NCBI GenBank assembly: GCA_026018925.1
Contig: JAKSZU010000009.1
Span: 86,006,139 to 86,070,138 of the forward strand
From: Tupaia tana
Lineage: Eukaryota; Chordata; Mammalia; Scandentia; Tupaiidae
DNA: 64,000 bases
Reading direction: 5' to 3'
Shown here: piece by piece, positions 10,988 through 21,600 of the stretch
Position numbering within the stretch: the stretch's first letter is position 1
Layout of the letters: each line of letters begins with the position of its first letter
Program-made: the position numbers and the translations under genes
The notes under the pieces: model-generated
What the model was told of the DNA's origin: nothing
Databases searched by the model: none
The model's input: only the letters and a program-made list of their open reading frames with translations

Positions 10988-11168
10988 TTTATTTATTTAT
11001 TTTTAATTTTAATTTTATTTATTTATTTGTTTCATTTTATTTTAATTTGGCCAGAGAGGGAGAGTGAGAGAGAGAAAGTGAGAAAGCAAGCTGCCAGATC
11101 CGGGACTTGAATTGTGGTCAGCCATATGGGAGTCCAGCATCCTAAACCACCATACCACCTACTGGCCC
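10988..11168 (-). mobile_element. SINE type B
   Basis: TTTATTTATTT-rich tail, AATTTGGCCAGAGAGG, and head ending CACCTACTGGCCCC. Confidence 0.82.
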
Positions 11169-11341
11169 CAATACGATTTATTTGAATAAAAATTGTATGA
11201 GAATACAATGGCTTTCCAAGGTGTAGTGGTTAGAATTGCACACACCAAGTTCAGGCAATAAAAAAAAGTATCTATAGGAAATTTAAAAAGTTAAACACCA
11301 ATAACAATTTGATTACTTAAATTATCACCACATTGTGGTGA

Positions 11342-11600
11342 TTTTTTTTATATTTTTTGCTATAGAGCATGCATGCTCACAGGATAAATAAAGAGAATGT
11401 GAGAGAGAGAGCAATGTAAAATGAGAAATCATCCCCCAGAAATGATAGCCATGCCAGAATCCCTTCTCCTCCATTCTCCTCTTGGAATTTTAGGCATGCA
11501 CATGTTTGGTGTGATTTTTCAAGCCACCAGGTCTGGGACTCCAATCATACAGTCATAGGGGATCCAGCTGACTTCACTTCCACCCTACCTGTTGGTCCAT
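11342..11600 (-). mobile_element. SINE type A (diverged)
   Basis: TTTTTGCTATAGAGCATGC start, CCATTCTCCTCTTGG body, head ending CCTGTTGGTCC. Confidence 0.8.
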
Positions 11601-12205
11601 ACTCTGGCAATTTTAAACAATGTTAATAATAAAATATTCCTTCCCAGAAAAAAATATTTTCTAGGTCCAAGTACTAAAGAATTGATGAAGTTACTGCTGA
11701 ATTTTGTTTATATGTATGTGAAGTTCAAATTAGCACATTTTCACTAATAAGCATGGTATTACACATAAAGGTAAATTTGGAGAACTCCCAGTTATACCAA
11801 TAGTACATGACACAGAAAGACTAAGTTAGAGAGGATCATTTGGAGATTACGTTTAAAGAGATTTTCAAAATAATACAAGCTTACTTTGGATGTAATTCAT
11901 GTCTCCAACTCTCTGGTATAATATATCCATGGGTTCGCACTATAGTTTAACAATAAACAATGACAATGCAGTGAGTATCTACTCTTCTGGGCAGGGTTTC
12001 TTCATTAATTTCTTACTGTTGCTGTAATAAATTACACACAATTCAGTGACTTAAAATTGGCTGAAGTTTTCCCTTCTGTAATGCAAAACTTAACTTTAAT
12101 AAATCCAAGAAATGCTAAGGAACTTTGCTTAAAACTTAAAGTCAGGAAAAAAGCTAGGAGTTTGTTTAAATAGTAGGTACATGAACCTATCAGTAGCTCA
12201 AGACA
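11601..12205. other. Nothing recognised
   Basis: No coding signal and no identified repeat; possible very old repeat near 11990-12070. Confidence 0.35.
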
Positions 12206-12219
12206 GGACAAAAAAATTC

Positions 12220-12464
12220 TTTTTGAGAAGTTTTTGCTAGGGCACGTGCGCTCGCCAGACAGACAGAGAGAGACAGAGAGACAGAAAGTGAGAAATCACC
12301 CCCCAGGGGGGATGGCCACGCAGCAATCCCTTCTCCTCCATTCTCCTCTCGGTATCTTGGGCACGCATGCACACACGCCCGGCATGGGTTTTAAGCCACC
12401 AGGTCCAGGACACGAACCACGTGGGAGTCCAGCGACATAGCCATCATGCTAACTGCTGGTCCCT
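12220..12464 (-). mobile_element. SINE type A
   Basis: TTTTTGCTAGGGCACGTGCG start and TAACTGCTGGTCCC-like head end. The flanks share a GGACAAAAA-type TSD near 12206 and 12465. Confidence 0.9.
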
Positions 12465-12570
12465 GGACAAAAATTTTTAAAACTGGGAAAAAAGCCTAGA
12501 AGAAAATCAGCAATGTTTTAGTCAAAAGTCATAAAGTTCTATTTCACCAGTTCAGTCTCATGTACTTAAT

Positions 12571-13186
12571 CTATCTTCTGTTGTGGTTCAATCTTCCCGA
12601 TTAAATTCTGGGATATAATATTCAAATCCAGACTTGTTCCTACCATTAAGTTGACCATTTTCTTAGTTTTTGAACTCTTATTTCTATGTATCTGTATTTA
12701 ATTTTCTTGGTATAGTACTCCTTTGAGAACTTCTTGGAGATCTGGTTGGTGTTGGTAAATTCTGTCAGGTTTTGTTTATCTGAGAATGTTCTTGTCTCTT
12801 CTTCCCATATGAAAGATAATTTTGCTGGGTACAGTATTCTCAGCTGAAATTGCTTTTCCCTTAACACTTTGAATATATTTTCCCATTCTTCCCTCACTCG
12901 CATTGTTTCCTATAAGAGGTCTGCTGTTAGCCTGATGAGATATCCTTTGTATGTAACTTGATGTTTCTCTCTTGCCAATGTTAGTATCTTTTCTTTGTGG
13001 TTTTGGTCAATCTGGCTATAATGTGTCTTGGAGAAGATCTTCTTGGATTGATTCTCTTTGGGGTCCTTTGTATTTCTTGGACTGGATCTTTGAATGCCTC
13101 TCTAGGTTTGGAAAGTTTTCTTGCAAGATTTCATGGAATAGATTATCAATGCCCTTATGAGTCTCTTCACCTTCAAATACCTTTTT
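12571..13186 (-). mobile_element. L1 ORF1 fragment with abrupt 3' end (HAL1-like)
   Basis: Encodes the ORF1 C-terminal half in antisense (FQLRILYPAKLSFIWEEE, TFSDKQNLTEFTN), then a short stretch near the ORF2 start. It ends at 12571 in CAGAAGATAG. The same end point occurs at 39531. No ORF2 body is present. Confidence 0.8.
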
Positions 13187-13337
13187 AAGGACTGTAGTAA
13201 GCTATATAGCATCAACTAGGTGCTACTTTATAGTATATTCATTCTACTCAGAATTTCACACCTAAAGTCAGACATGTATTCACAGATATGTATATACCAG
13301 CTGAACTTGCTATTAAAAGTAATTAGATTATTTAAGA

Positions 13338-13605
13338 TTTTTTTTTTTTTTTTTGGAGAGGTTTTTGCTATAGGGCGCGTGCGCTCGCCAGACAGACAGA
13401 GAGAGACAGAGAGATAGAAAGCAGGAAATCACCCCCCAGGGGGGACGGCCACGCCGCAATCCCTTCTCCTCCATTCTCCTCTCGGGATCTTGGGCACGCA
13501 CGCACACGCGCCCGGCGTGAGTTTAAGCCGCCGGGTCCGGGACTCGAACCGCGGTCGACTACGTGGGAGTCCAGCGACATAGCCATTACACTAACTGCTG
13601 GTCCC
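13338..13605 (-). mobile_element. SINE type A (young, CpG-rich)
   Basis: Complete copy with most CpGs intact (CGCACGCACACGCGCCCGGC), poly-T start and head end TAACTGCTGGTCCC. Confidence 0.95.
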
Positions 13606-14310
13606 AAGAATTTTTGTGAATCAATAAAATGTGTGTGGGAAAAGGAATGGAAAACAATTGTAGACACCTAAGATAGTGTAGGAGGAGAGTGGGAAATGGC
13701 AGAGGGTTAGAAATAGGGGGAATGTATATATATACACACACATATATATATGAAACTAGAAATGGAAAATTATTGATGATAACATGTATGATTAAGCCAC
13801 TACAGTATATTCTGGATTGGAAATCACATTTTGTATGCTGTGACAATGCTCAGGGAATGCAGGTAAATTAATTAAAAATTTTAAAAATGCAAAACTTAAG
13901 TTGGTGTCCTTTTTCTGCCTCCAAAAGATGTCATGGAGATAAATGGTACCACATTCTGAATAAATCAGAGCTTTACGCTCTAAGCCTGGTTTGATAATTA
14001 TCTAATTATTTTGATCTTCAAAATAAGTCAAAGCAGCAGGTCAAATCTCAAACTTCCTGGCATCAGGAAAGCTATCAGGACCCTCCTTCTTCCAGTTGCT
14101 GATATCACAATACTCATTTCCTTCTGAGCCCTCACTAGCATCCTATTTCTACCGTCAGTCTGTTCAAGGCAATTTGCACTTTCTCGATCATGCTCCTCGA
14201 AATTCTTTCAGCCACCCCATTTTATTACAAGTCAACTCCTACACATTAGGTTATTACAGCAGCACTCTACTTCCAGTCCCAGAGTCAGTAGCAGTTTTCT
14301 ATTTGTAGCA
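13606..14310. other. Nothing recognised
   Basis: AT-rich sequence with a short TATATACACACA run near 13728-13750. No gene found. Confidence 0.4.
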
Positions 14311-14319
14311 AATTATGAT

Positions 14320-14890
14320 ATAATCTGTGGCTTAAGATGGCACCCATTTATTATCTTATAGTCCTGTGGGTCAGGAGTCCAGATAGATTAAGTGGGACCT
14401 CTACTCAAGGTCTCTCTTACAGGGCTGAAATCGGTGTCAGCCAGGACTGCCATTTCATCTGAGGCTTGAGGTCCTCCTCAAACTCACTAGTTGTTGGCAG
14501 AATTCTGTTCTTCACAACTGAGGAGTGAAATATCTACTTTCCTGTTGACTGCCAGCCAGGGAACAATCTCAGCTCCTGGAGGGCTATAGGTCCTTGCCAC
14601 ATGAACCCCATCCCTTTACAACATGGCTGACCGCTTACTCAAGGCCAGCAGAACATCTACTGCTGCTGCTGTTTGTCTCTTTCAAATGTTCACTTGATTA
14701 GGCCAGACCTACCTAGGATAATCTCCCTTTTGACTAACTCAAAATTAAATGATCAGCAACTTAATCATAGCAATGTTCACAAGTCTTGCCCCACACTGAA
14801 GAGGTAAGAATTATACAGGACATATATACTGGGGGGTGGGAATCTTGGGACCATCTTAAGAGCTCTATCCACCTCACCAGAGCAATGGTC
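14320..14890 (+). repeat. Old pan-mammalian interspersed repeat, family not fixed
   Basis: Phrases such as GTGGGTCAGGAGTCCAG, CAAGGTCTCTCTTACAGG and GGGACCATCTTA match a familiar ancient eutherian repeat, possibly LTR-derived. No reading frame. Confidence 0.5.
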
Positions 14891-15302
14891 TACCCACTCC
14901 TTTCCCTCTAACCTTGGATTCCTGGCCTCTTACAGTTCAGCTAAAGTGTTTTATGCATTTACTACCCTTCCTTTCTCATTTTCACCACCTAGTTCTTTGA
15001 ACAGATGCTTCTTGCTTTAAAGTGGTCTTTCAACTGCATGTTTACTGTTCTTTCTCTGACAGAGAAGTCATTAAGCCAGTTGTCCTGAGCAACACAGAAA
15101 AACTAAGAGGCACAATTGTATGTGACTTATAATCTTTATTCATCCTCAGCCCCTAGGGCTTTGTATAGATACATATTTGTGGATACTTACAAAAATATAT
15201 GAACTACATAAAAATTTTAAAGAGGTTCTTAATTAAAAAGAAGTCTGCCTAATATAAATTATTTGACATTCTGCTAGTACCTATAAAAACTTTTGTTTTT
15301 AT
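14891..15302. other. Nothing recognised
   Basis: No coding pattern; part of 14900-15070 may be a decayed L2. Confidence 0.35.
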
Positions 15303-15317
15303 AAAATGAGAACTCTA

Positions 15318-15559
15318 TATAGAGATCAGCAGTTGGCATAATGGCTATGTCACTGGACTCCCATATAGCCAACCGCGGTTTGAGTCCCAGACCCAGTGGC
15401 TTAAACTCATGCCAGGTGCATGTGCGTGCATGCCAAATATCCCAAGAGGAGAATGTAGAAGGGATTGCTGCATGGCTAACCCCCCTGGGGGGTGATTTCT
15501 TGCTTTCTCTTTCTGGTGAATGCACATGCCCTATAGCAAAAAAAACTCTACCAAAAAAA
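15318..15559 (+). mobile_element. SINE type A
   Basis: Head AGATCAGCAGTTGGCATAAT, end CCTATAGCAAAAAAAACTC. TSD AAAATGAGAACTCTA is at 15303-15317 and 15560-15574. Confidence 0.93.
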
Positions 15560-15711
15560 AAAATGAGAACTCTAACAAATGTCAAATATCTTAAGGATCT
15601 GCCAAAGAGAATTCATGGAGAAACCTATTTGCTTTGTACATAAATGTTGCTGCTGGCCATGTGTATCTCTAATTAAGCTCTTGCTGAAGACACAATTCAT
15701 TATTTTAATTT

Positions 15712-15984
15712 CTTTTCTTTTCTTTTTTTTTTTTCCTTTTTGGAGAGGTTTTTGCTATAGGGCACGTGCGCTCGCCAGAAAGACAGAGACAGAGAGATAG
15801 AGAGAAATCACCCCCAAGGGGGGATGGCCATGCCACAATCCCCTCTCCTCCATTCTCCTCTCGGGATCATGGGCATGCACGCACACACGCCCCACGTGCA
15901 TTTAAGACACCAGGTCTGGGACTCAAACCACGGTCGGCTACATGGGAGTTCAGCAACATAGCCATTACGCTAACTGCTGGTCCC
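15712..15984 (-). mobile_element. SINE type A
   Basis: Pyrimidine-rich T tail, GGAGAGGTTTTTGCTATAGG start, head end TAACTGCTGGTCCC. TSD ATTATTTTAATTT is at 15699-15711 and 15985-15997. Confidence 0.93.
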
Positions 15985-16179
15985 ATTATTTTAATTTTTA
16001 TTTTTTCTCTTCTGCTCACCCCTTTCCTTCTGTGGAAAATCTTTTTTTTTTTTTTAAATTGCAGTTATTACACTGTAACTAGGCTTGTAAGAGTATTCTG
16101 TCTACTATAGGCATTGTTTCCTCTAACTATTAATAGTTTCAGCAGTCAGGTTCAGTGTCTCTGGGGACATGCAGAAATC

Positions 16180-16290
16180 TTTACTTAAAGTTCATGGAAC
16201 AATGAAATTAAAGTTTAAGTTTGCTTTGGTGCAAAAAAATTAGTATCTGTGCATAATATGCATTTCCCATGAACTTTGAAAACCCTTCTT
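16180..16290. mobile_element. MITE, 120-bp family
   Basis: Inverted ends ACTTAAAGTTCATGGAAC and CCCATGAACTTTGAAAA, with interior TTGGTGCAAAAAAATTAGTAT. Confidence 0.6.
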
Positions 16291-16628
16291 ATATACATGT
16301 GAAAATAACTGAAGCAGGCATTTGTATAAGCCAGTAGATGAGAAGAATGCACTCCTCATCCATATAAAATAAATTTGTCTACTTTATACTGGGAGTCTAG
16401 CAAAATGTTTAAATATGTTCATTTTGTGTTAATATATACATGTATAATACTGTCCACCGCATTATAAAAGAGAAGCCACTCTATCAAGCTTTACATTTGT
16501 TTTCCTTTGATAGCTGTCAAGTAACAACCTGTACTGAAGCAGGCCCAGTCTCTTATTCCCCTAATATGAACTAGGCTGCATTCACTAGCCTGACAGTTCA
16601 GGCTGCTATTATCTCCATAGTATAAGTG
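16291..16628. other. Nothing recognised
   Basis: No coding or repeat pattern identified between two MITEs. Confidence 0.4.
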
Positions 16629-16750
16629 GACTTCAAAAAGTTTGTAGGAAAACAGAATGAAACTGCAAATTTATTAGTGCAAAAAGTTTGAAATTCATGC
16701 ATAGTTTTTTTTTTTAATATGCATTTCCCATGAACTTTTTAAAGACTTCT
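16629..16750. mobile_element. MITE, 120-bp family
   Basis: Inverted ends GACTTCAAAAAGTTTGTAGG and CCATGAACTTTTTAAAGAC, interior TTCATGCATAG. Lies 340 bp from a second family member. Confidence 0.65.
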
Positions 16751-16763
16751 TAAACATTTAACA

Positions 16764-17020
16764 ATTTTTTTAAGAGAGATTTTTGCTATCGGGTATGTGT
16801 GCTCACCGGAGAGTCAAGAGTGACAGCAAGACAGAAAGCAAGAAATCACCCCCCGGGGCAATGGCCAGGCCACAATCCCTTCTCCTCCATTCTCCTCTTG
16901 GAATTTTGGGCAAGCATGCACATGCACCCAGTATGAGTTTAAGTAGCCAGGTCCAGGACTGGAACAACAGTGAACTATGTGGGAATCCAGTGATTTAACT
17001 ATTACTCCATCTGCTGGTCC
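16764..17020 (-). mobile_element. SINE type A
   Basis: TTTTTGCTATCGGGTATGTG start, body with CCATTCTCCTCTTGG, head end CTGCTGGTCC. Confidence 0.88.
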
Positions 17021-17184
17021 TAATTTATTAATTTTCTGTCAGATATAGTAAACAAAATCAGAGAGCTTTAGTCACTTGAAGGGGAAGAATTGATTCTTAT
17101 GTAAGGACTTCTAATCCTGACACTAGGCACAATTTAATAGGTTGAGAGAACTTCACTACAGGAAACAGAATAATTAAGAGGCAT

Positions 17185-17450
17185 GAGACCAGCAGATAGT
17201 GTAATGATTATGTTGCTAGACTCCCATGTAGTTGACCGTGGTTCAAGTCCCAGACCCAGCAGTTTAAAACTCACACCAGATACATGTGCATGTGTGTTCA
17301 AAGTCCCAAAAGGGGAATTGAGAAGGAATTGTGGCATGGCCTTTCCTTGGTGGTGGGGGAGTGATTTCTCACTTTTTGTCTCTCAGTCTCTCTGGTGAGT
17401 GCACGTGCCCTATAGCAAAAAAACAAACGAACAAACAAAACAACAAAAAA
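17185..17450 (+). mobile_element. SINE type A
   Basis: Head GAGACCAGCAGATAGTGTAA, end CCTATAGC and an AAAC-rich tail. Confidence 0.88.
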
Positions 17451-17570
17451 AAATCAAAAGAAAGAGGTATAAAGCATTTTATATAAGACATGGTGGAGAT
17501 TATATACCTGAAAAAAATGGAAGTGTCAGATAATTTTAAATACCTTTTTTAAAAAAATTTTTAAGTTTTG

Positions 17571-17815
17571 GGACAAGCAGATGGCATAACGGTTACATCG
17601 CTGGACTCCCATATAGTTGACTGTGGTTTGAGTCCCAGACCCAACAGCTTAAAATTCATGCTGGTCACATGTACATACATGCCCCAAATCCTGAGAGGAG
17701 ACTGGAAAAGAGATTGTGGCATGGCCATCCCCCCTGGGGGACATGATTTCTCACTTTCTGTCTCTCTACCTCTCTCTGTCTCTCAAGTGAGTAAATGCAA
17801 CCTATAGCAAAAATC
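17571..17815 (+). mobile_element. SINE type A, inserted in the tail of the next SINE
   Basis: Head GGGACAAGCAGATGGCATAA and end CCTATAGCAAAAATCTC. Its flanks (TTTTTAAGTTTT and TTTTTTTAGGTTTT) both match the tail of the opposing SINE at 17823-18075, so it landed there later. Confidence 0.85.
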
Positions 17816-18075
17816 TCTAAATATTTTTTTAGGTTTTTGTCATAGGGCATGTGCGCTCATTAGAGAGGGACAGAGAGATTCAGAGAGAAAGTGAGAGATC
17901 ACCCCCCAGGGAACTGTTCACTCTACACTCCCTTCTCTTGTCTTCTTCTCTCAAGATTTTGGGCATGTAAACACAAGTGCTTGGTGTGATTTTCAAGTCA
18001 CTGGGTAAAAGACTCAAACCGTAGTCAGCCATATGGGAGTCCAGCACCTTAACCACTATGCCACCTGCTGGTCCC
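17816..18075 (-). mobile_element. SINE type A, older partner of inverted pair
   Basis: Reverse copy with head end CTGCTGGTCCC. TSD TTAAATACCTTTTT lies at about 17537-17550 and 18076-18089, spanning both SINEs. Confidence 0.85.
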
Positions 18076-18411
18076 TTAAATACCTTTTTAAAGTCAGTTA
18101 GACATACTCATAAGAACCAAAAAAATGTTTTATTTATAAAAGTTCTTATTTGACCAGTGGTTAAGAGCCAAGAAACTACATACCAAGAAACAACTTAGAC
18201 CCCACTAAGTCTTTAAACTAGTTCATACATGGGAATGATCAGATAGCTCTCATTATTAGGCTATAAAGATGTCCTTCCAAGTGTCCTTCAATTGCACATA
18301 GACATACATGTAACCAAAGGGATTTGTGCAAGTAGTACCATGCTACTTTCAGATTCAGTTTAGTCACAGCTCTAGACTGCTGTTCCCAGTCTGCCTTACA
18401 TAGCTGTTGCA

Positions 18412-18422
18412 CCACTTTTATT
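18412..18422 (-). terminator. PBDC1: Candidate PBDC1 poly-A signal
   Basis: AATAAA on the minus strand (complement of 18417-18422) lies only a few bases after the stop codon. A further AATAAA overlaps the last codons. If used, the 3' UTR would be very short; a distal signal is not excluded. Confidence 0.45.
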
Positions 18423-18425
18423 CAT

Positions 18426-18661
18426 TTATTTATTGGCTTCTTTCTCTTTTTCTCCTCCTTTAACAGTTTTCTTCTTTTCTTCTCTATCAACTTCTTTCTC
18501 TTCTCCTTTCTTGGCCTTTTCTTCTCTACTATCAGCTCCTTCCTCTCCACCATTGTTGGCTTCTTTCTCTCTTTCTCTGTCCTGAACACTGATATAAACT
18601 GCTTTATTATAGCCTTCCCGGTTTCGAGCAATTTCAATGGCAAAAAATTGAATCCTGGGGG
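18426..18661 (-). CDS. PBDC1: PBDC1 exon 6 and stop
   Basis: Acceptor ACCTTCTAG precedes APRIQFFAIEIARNREGYNK, then VYISVQD. About 45 Lys/Glu/Asp/Gly-rich residues follow, ending EANK and TAA (complement of 18426-18428). The tail is repetitive and expected to be disordered. It is shorter than the human tail. Confidence 0.94.
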
Positions 18662-21600
18662 CTAGAAGGTAAATAGGATTGATTACTGTCCTAGTCTCAG
18701 TTAATTCTTTACTAAATCTACAGGAAATATATCAATAAAACTGAATTAATATGCAAACCATCAAAATATAGATATAAGCTTCAGAAATCCTGAATTCTAA
18801 TCTCATAGTAATGAGACTGAAAGTACTTAACTACTTCATAGTTACTTAAAAAACAGCAATATGATCTTTACTTTTTTTGTGTGTGTAAAATATATTTATT
18901 TTTTCTCTCATTGTTTTTTCCTTTTTTAATTTATTTTTTAAATTTCATTTTCTTTCAGTCAGTCACATTATTTAGCTTACAATGTGAATATTTTAACACG
19001 TGAACATTTCTCCCTAGTCCAGTTGACTAAACTATATCTTTAACAAGCAATATGATCTTTAAACATAATCTCCAACCTAACTATACGTCACTGACTTAGT
19101 TAAACCAGAGTCCTTACTCTCCTATACAGAAAAAAAATTCCAGCAGCGAGAAACTTACCAAAGATGGTGTTTTCCTCAGTGTAACCCTGAGAACAATCTA
19201 GTCGTAACAAAGTACCATAGTTGAAGTCTTCTACAATCCCATCAAACTTCATGCAGAACGGCCTCCACTTCTATAAAGGCAAAAATGATGTGTTATGGGA
19301 CTACCAGATGGTGTAATGGTTAGGTCACTCGACTCCCACATAGTTGACCGAGGTTTGAATCCAAGGCTCATGCTGGGTGTGTGTGCATGCATGCTCATAG
19401 TCCTGAGAGAAGAATGGAGAAGAAGGGATTGTGGTGTAGTCATCCCCTCTGGGGGGTGATTTCTCACTTTCTATCTCTGTTTCTCCGGTGAGCACATGCA
19501 CCCTAAAGCACAAATCTCTCTTAAATAAAAAATGATCTGTTAGTTGACAAATGCAAGAGAATTACATACTCAGGCCAGGAGAGAGGCTTCCACATCCCCA
19601 TTAAAAGAATAACCATACTGGGGCCAGCAGATGATATAGAGGTTATGTTGCTGGACTCACATGTGCTCAACCGCAGTTTGAGTCCTGGACCCAGTGGCTT
19701 GAAACTCATGCTGGGTGCATGTGCATGCATGCCAAGATCCCAGGAGGAGAATAAAGGAGGGATTGCAGAATGGCCATCTTCTCTGGGGGTTGATTTTTCA
19801 CATTCCCTCTCACTGTCTCTGTCTCTCTCTGGTAAGCGCACATACCCTAAGGGAAAAACCTCTAAAATATTGTGTACACACACACACACACACACACACA
19901 TATTAAAAAAAATAATAACCAGTGAGACAGACTGGGATTAAGGTAGTTGTAAGTTTCACAGTGAAATAAGATATTTTATTTTTTATGAGATATTTTTTTC
20001 TTTTTTTGGAGAGGTTTTTGCTATAGGGGGCGTGCGCTCGCCAGACAAACAGAGAGAGACAGAGAGATAGAAAGCGAGAAATCACCCCCCAGAGGGGATG
20101 GCCACGCCATAACCCCTTCTCCTCCATTCTCCTCTCAGGATCTTGGGCATGCACGCACACGCGCCCGGCGTGAGTTTAAGCCAACGGGTCCAGGACTTGA
20201 ACTGCAGTCGACTACGTGGGAGTCCAGCGACATAGCCATTACGCTAACTGCTGGTCCCAAGCAGTGAGTTTTTATGCTATCCATTGTGTCATTGGGCTGG
20301 GATTTCCCAACAAAATTGTTAAGAGAGACTTTAGCTATGTAGGGCACATGCTCTTGCTGAAGAGACAGAGAGAAATAACCTCCCAGGGGGATGGTCATGC
20401 CACAGTTCCTTCTCCTCCAGTCTCCTCTCAGGATTTGAGGTATGCACATACATGCACCTGCTGTGAGTTTTAAGCCTCCAGGTCCAGGACTCGAACCACG
20501 GTTGACCATGTGGGAGTCCAGCAATGTAACCATTATACCTTCTGCTGGTCCCCACAGACAATATTTTAAACTGAAAAGTATCTAAATTCACTACTACAAG
20601 TTAAAGTATAATTTCTTGGGGCCGGCAGGCGGCGTGGTGGTTAAGAGTGCTGGATTCCCACATGGCCGACCGTGGTTCTAGTTCTGGACCTGGACGCTTG
20701 CTTCCTTGCTTTCCCTTTCTCTCTCTCTGTCTCTCTCTGGTCAAAATTTAAAAATGATAATAACAACAAATGGAAATAAATAAATATTTTTAAAAAATAA
20801 AGTGTAATTTCTTAAATAGACTCTGTTTTATTTAGAAGTTACTAAGTAGCTCAGGCTTAAGTGGTTATTCATCCCCATGAAAGCACAATGAAGGCAAGAA
20901 TTTAGCCCAAAGTCATAAAGTTATATTTTAATAAAGAAGTTCATTCGGTAGTAGTAATTTTCTAAAAATCAGTAACAGTCTGCTAGGAGTTAAACGATTA
21001 AATTCTTCTGCAAAGAAGTAGAGTGAAACAGTGGATACAGAAGCTGGGAAGGGAAGGAGTGTGGAGGAGATAAAAGAACTTGGTTAACAGATACAAGAGA
21101 ACAAAGAGAAAGGTAGAATGAGTTCTAGAGTACTACAGCACAGTAGTATAACTACAAATGGCAATAATTCAATGTATATTTTCAAAATATCTATTGGGTG
21201 GTTGAAAAACTTATAATGTGTTTTATTATGCAAAAATGCATCATGACTTTTCCAACCACCCAATAGAAGATGATTTCAAATGTTCACAATTCAAAGTAAT
21301 GATAAATATTTGAGATAGGAGACATATTTATTGCCCTGATCTAATCATTACAAATTGATGCCATGTATTGAAAAAGCATACCATAACCCATGAATATGTA
21401 CAACTACTATATGTCAATTAAAAAGTATAATAAAAAATAGTTTAGATTCATTGGCCAAGGGCCTGCACTCAAAAAAATTTTCCCAACTCTAAAATTATTA
21501 TTGCCCTATAAAAATATAAAATAATCACATAGGCAATGAAAAATGTCAGTATTCCAATTATCCATGACTTATGATCACATGAACTTAAAATCCACTGGAT

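Noticed and set aside
12220-12464. Type A SINE as a Pol III tRNA gene
   Set aside because: It has tRNA-like A and B boxes only in the head, a long tRNA-unrelated body, many dispersed copies and TSDs.
18422-18643. 73-codon Lys-rich minus-strand frame as a separate small gene
   Set aside because: It is PBDC1 exon 6 read in the wrong frame; the correct frame encodes FFAIEIARNREGYNK.
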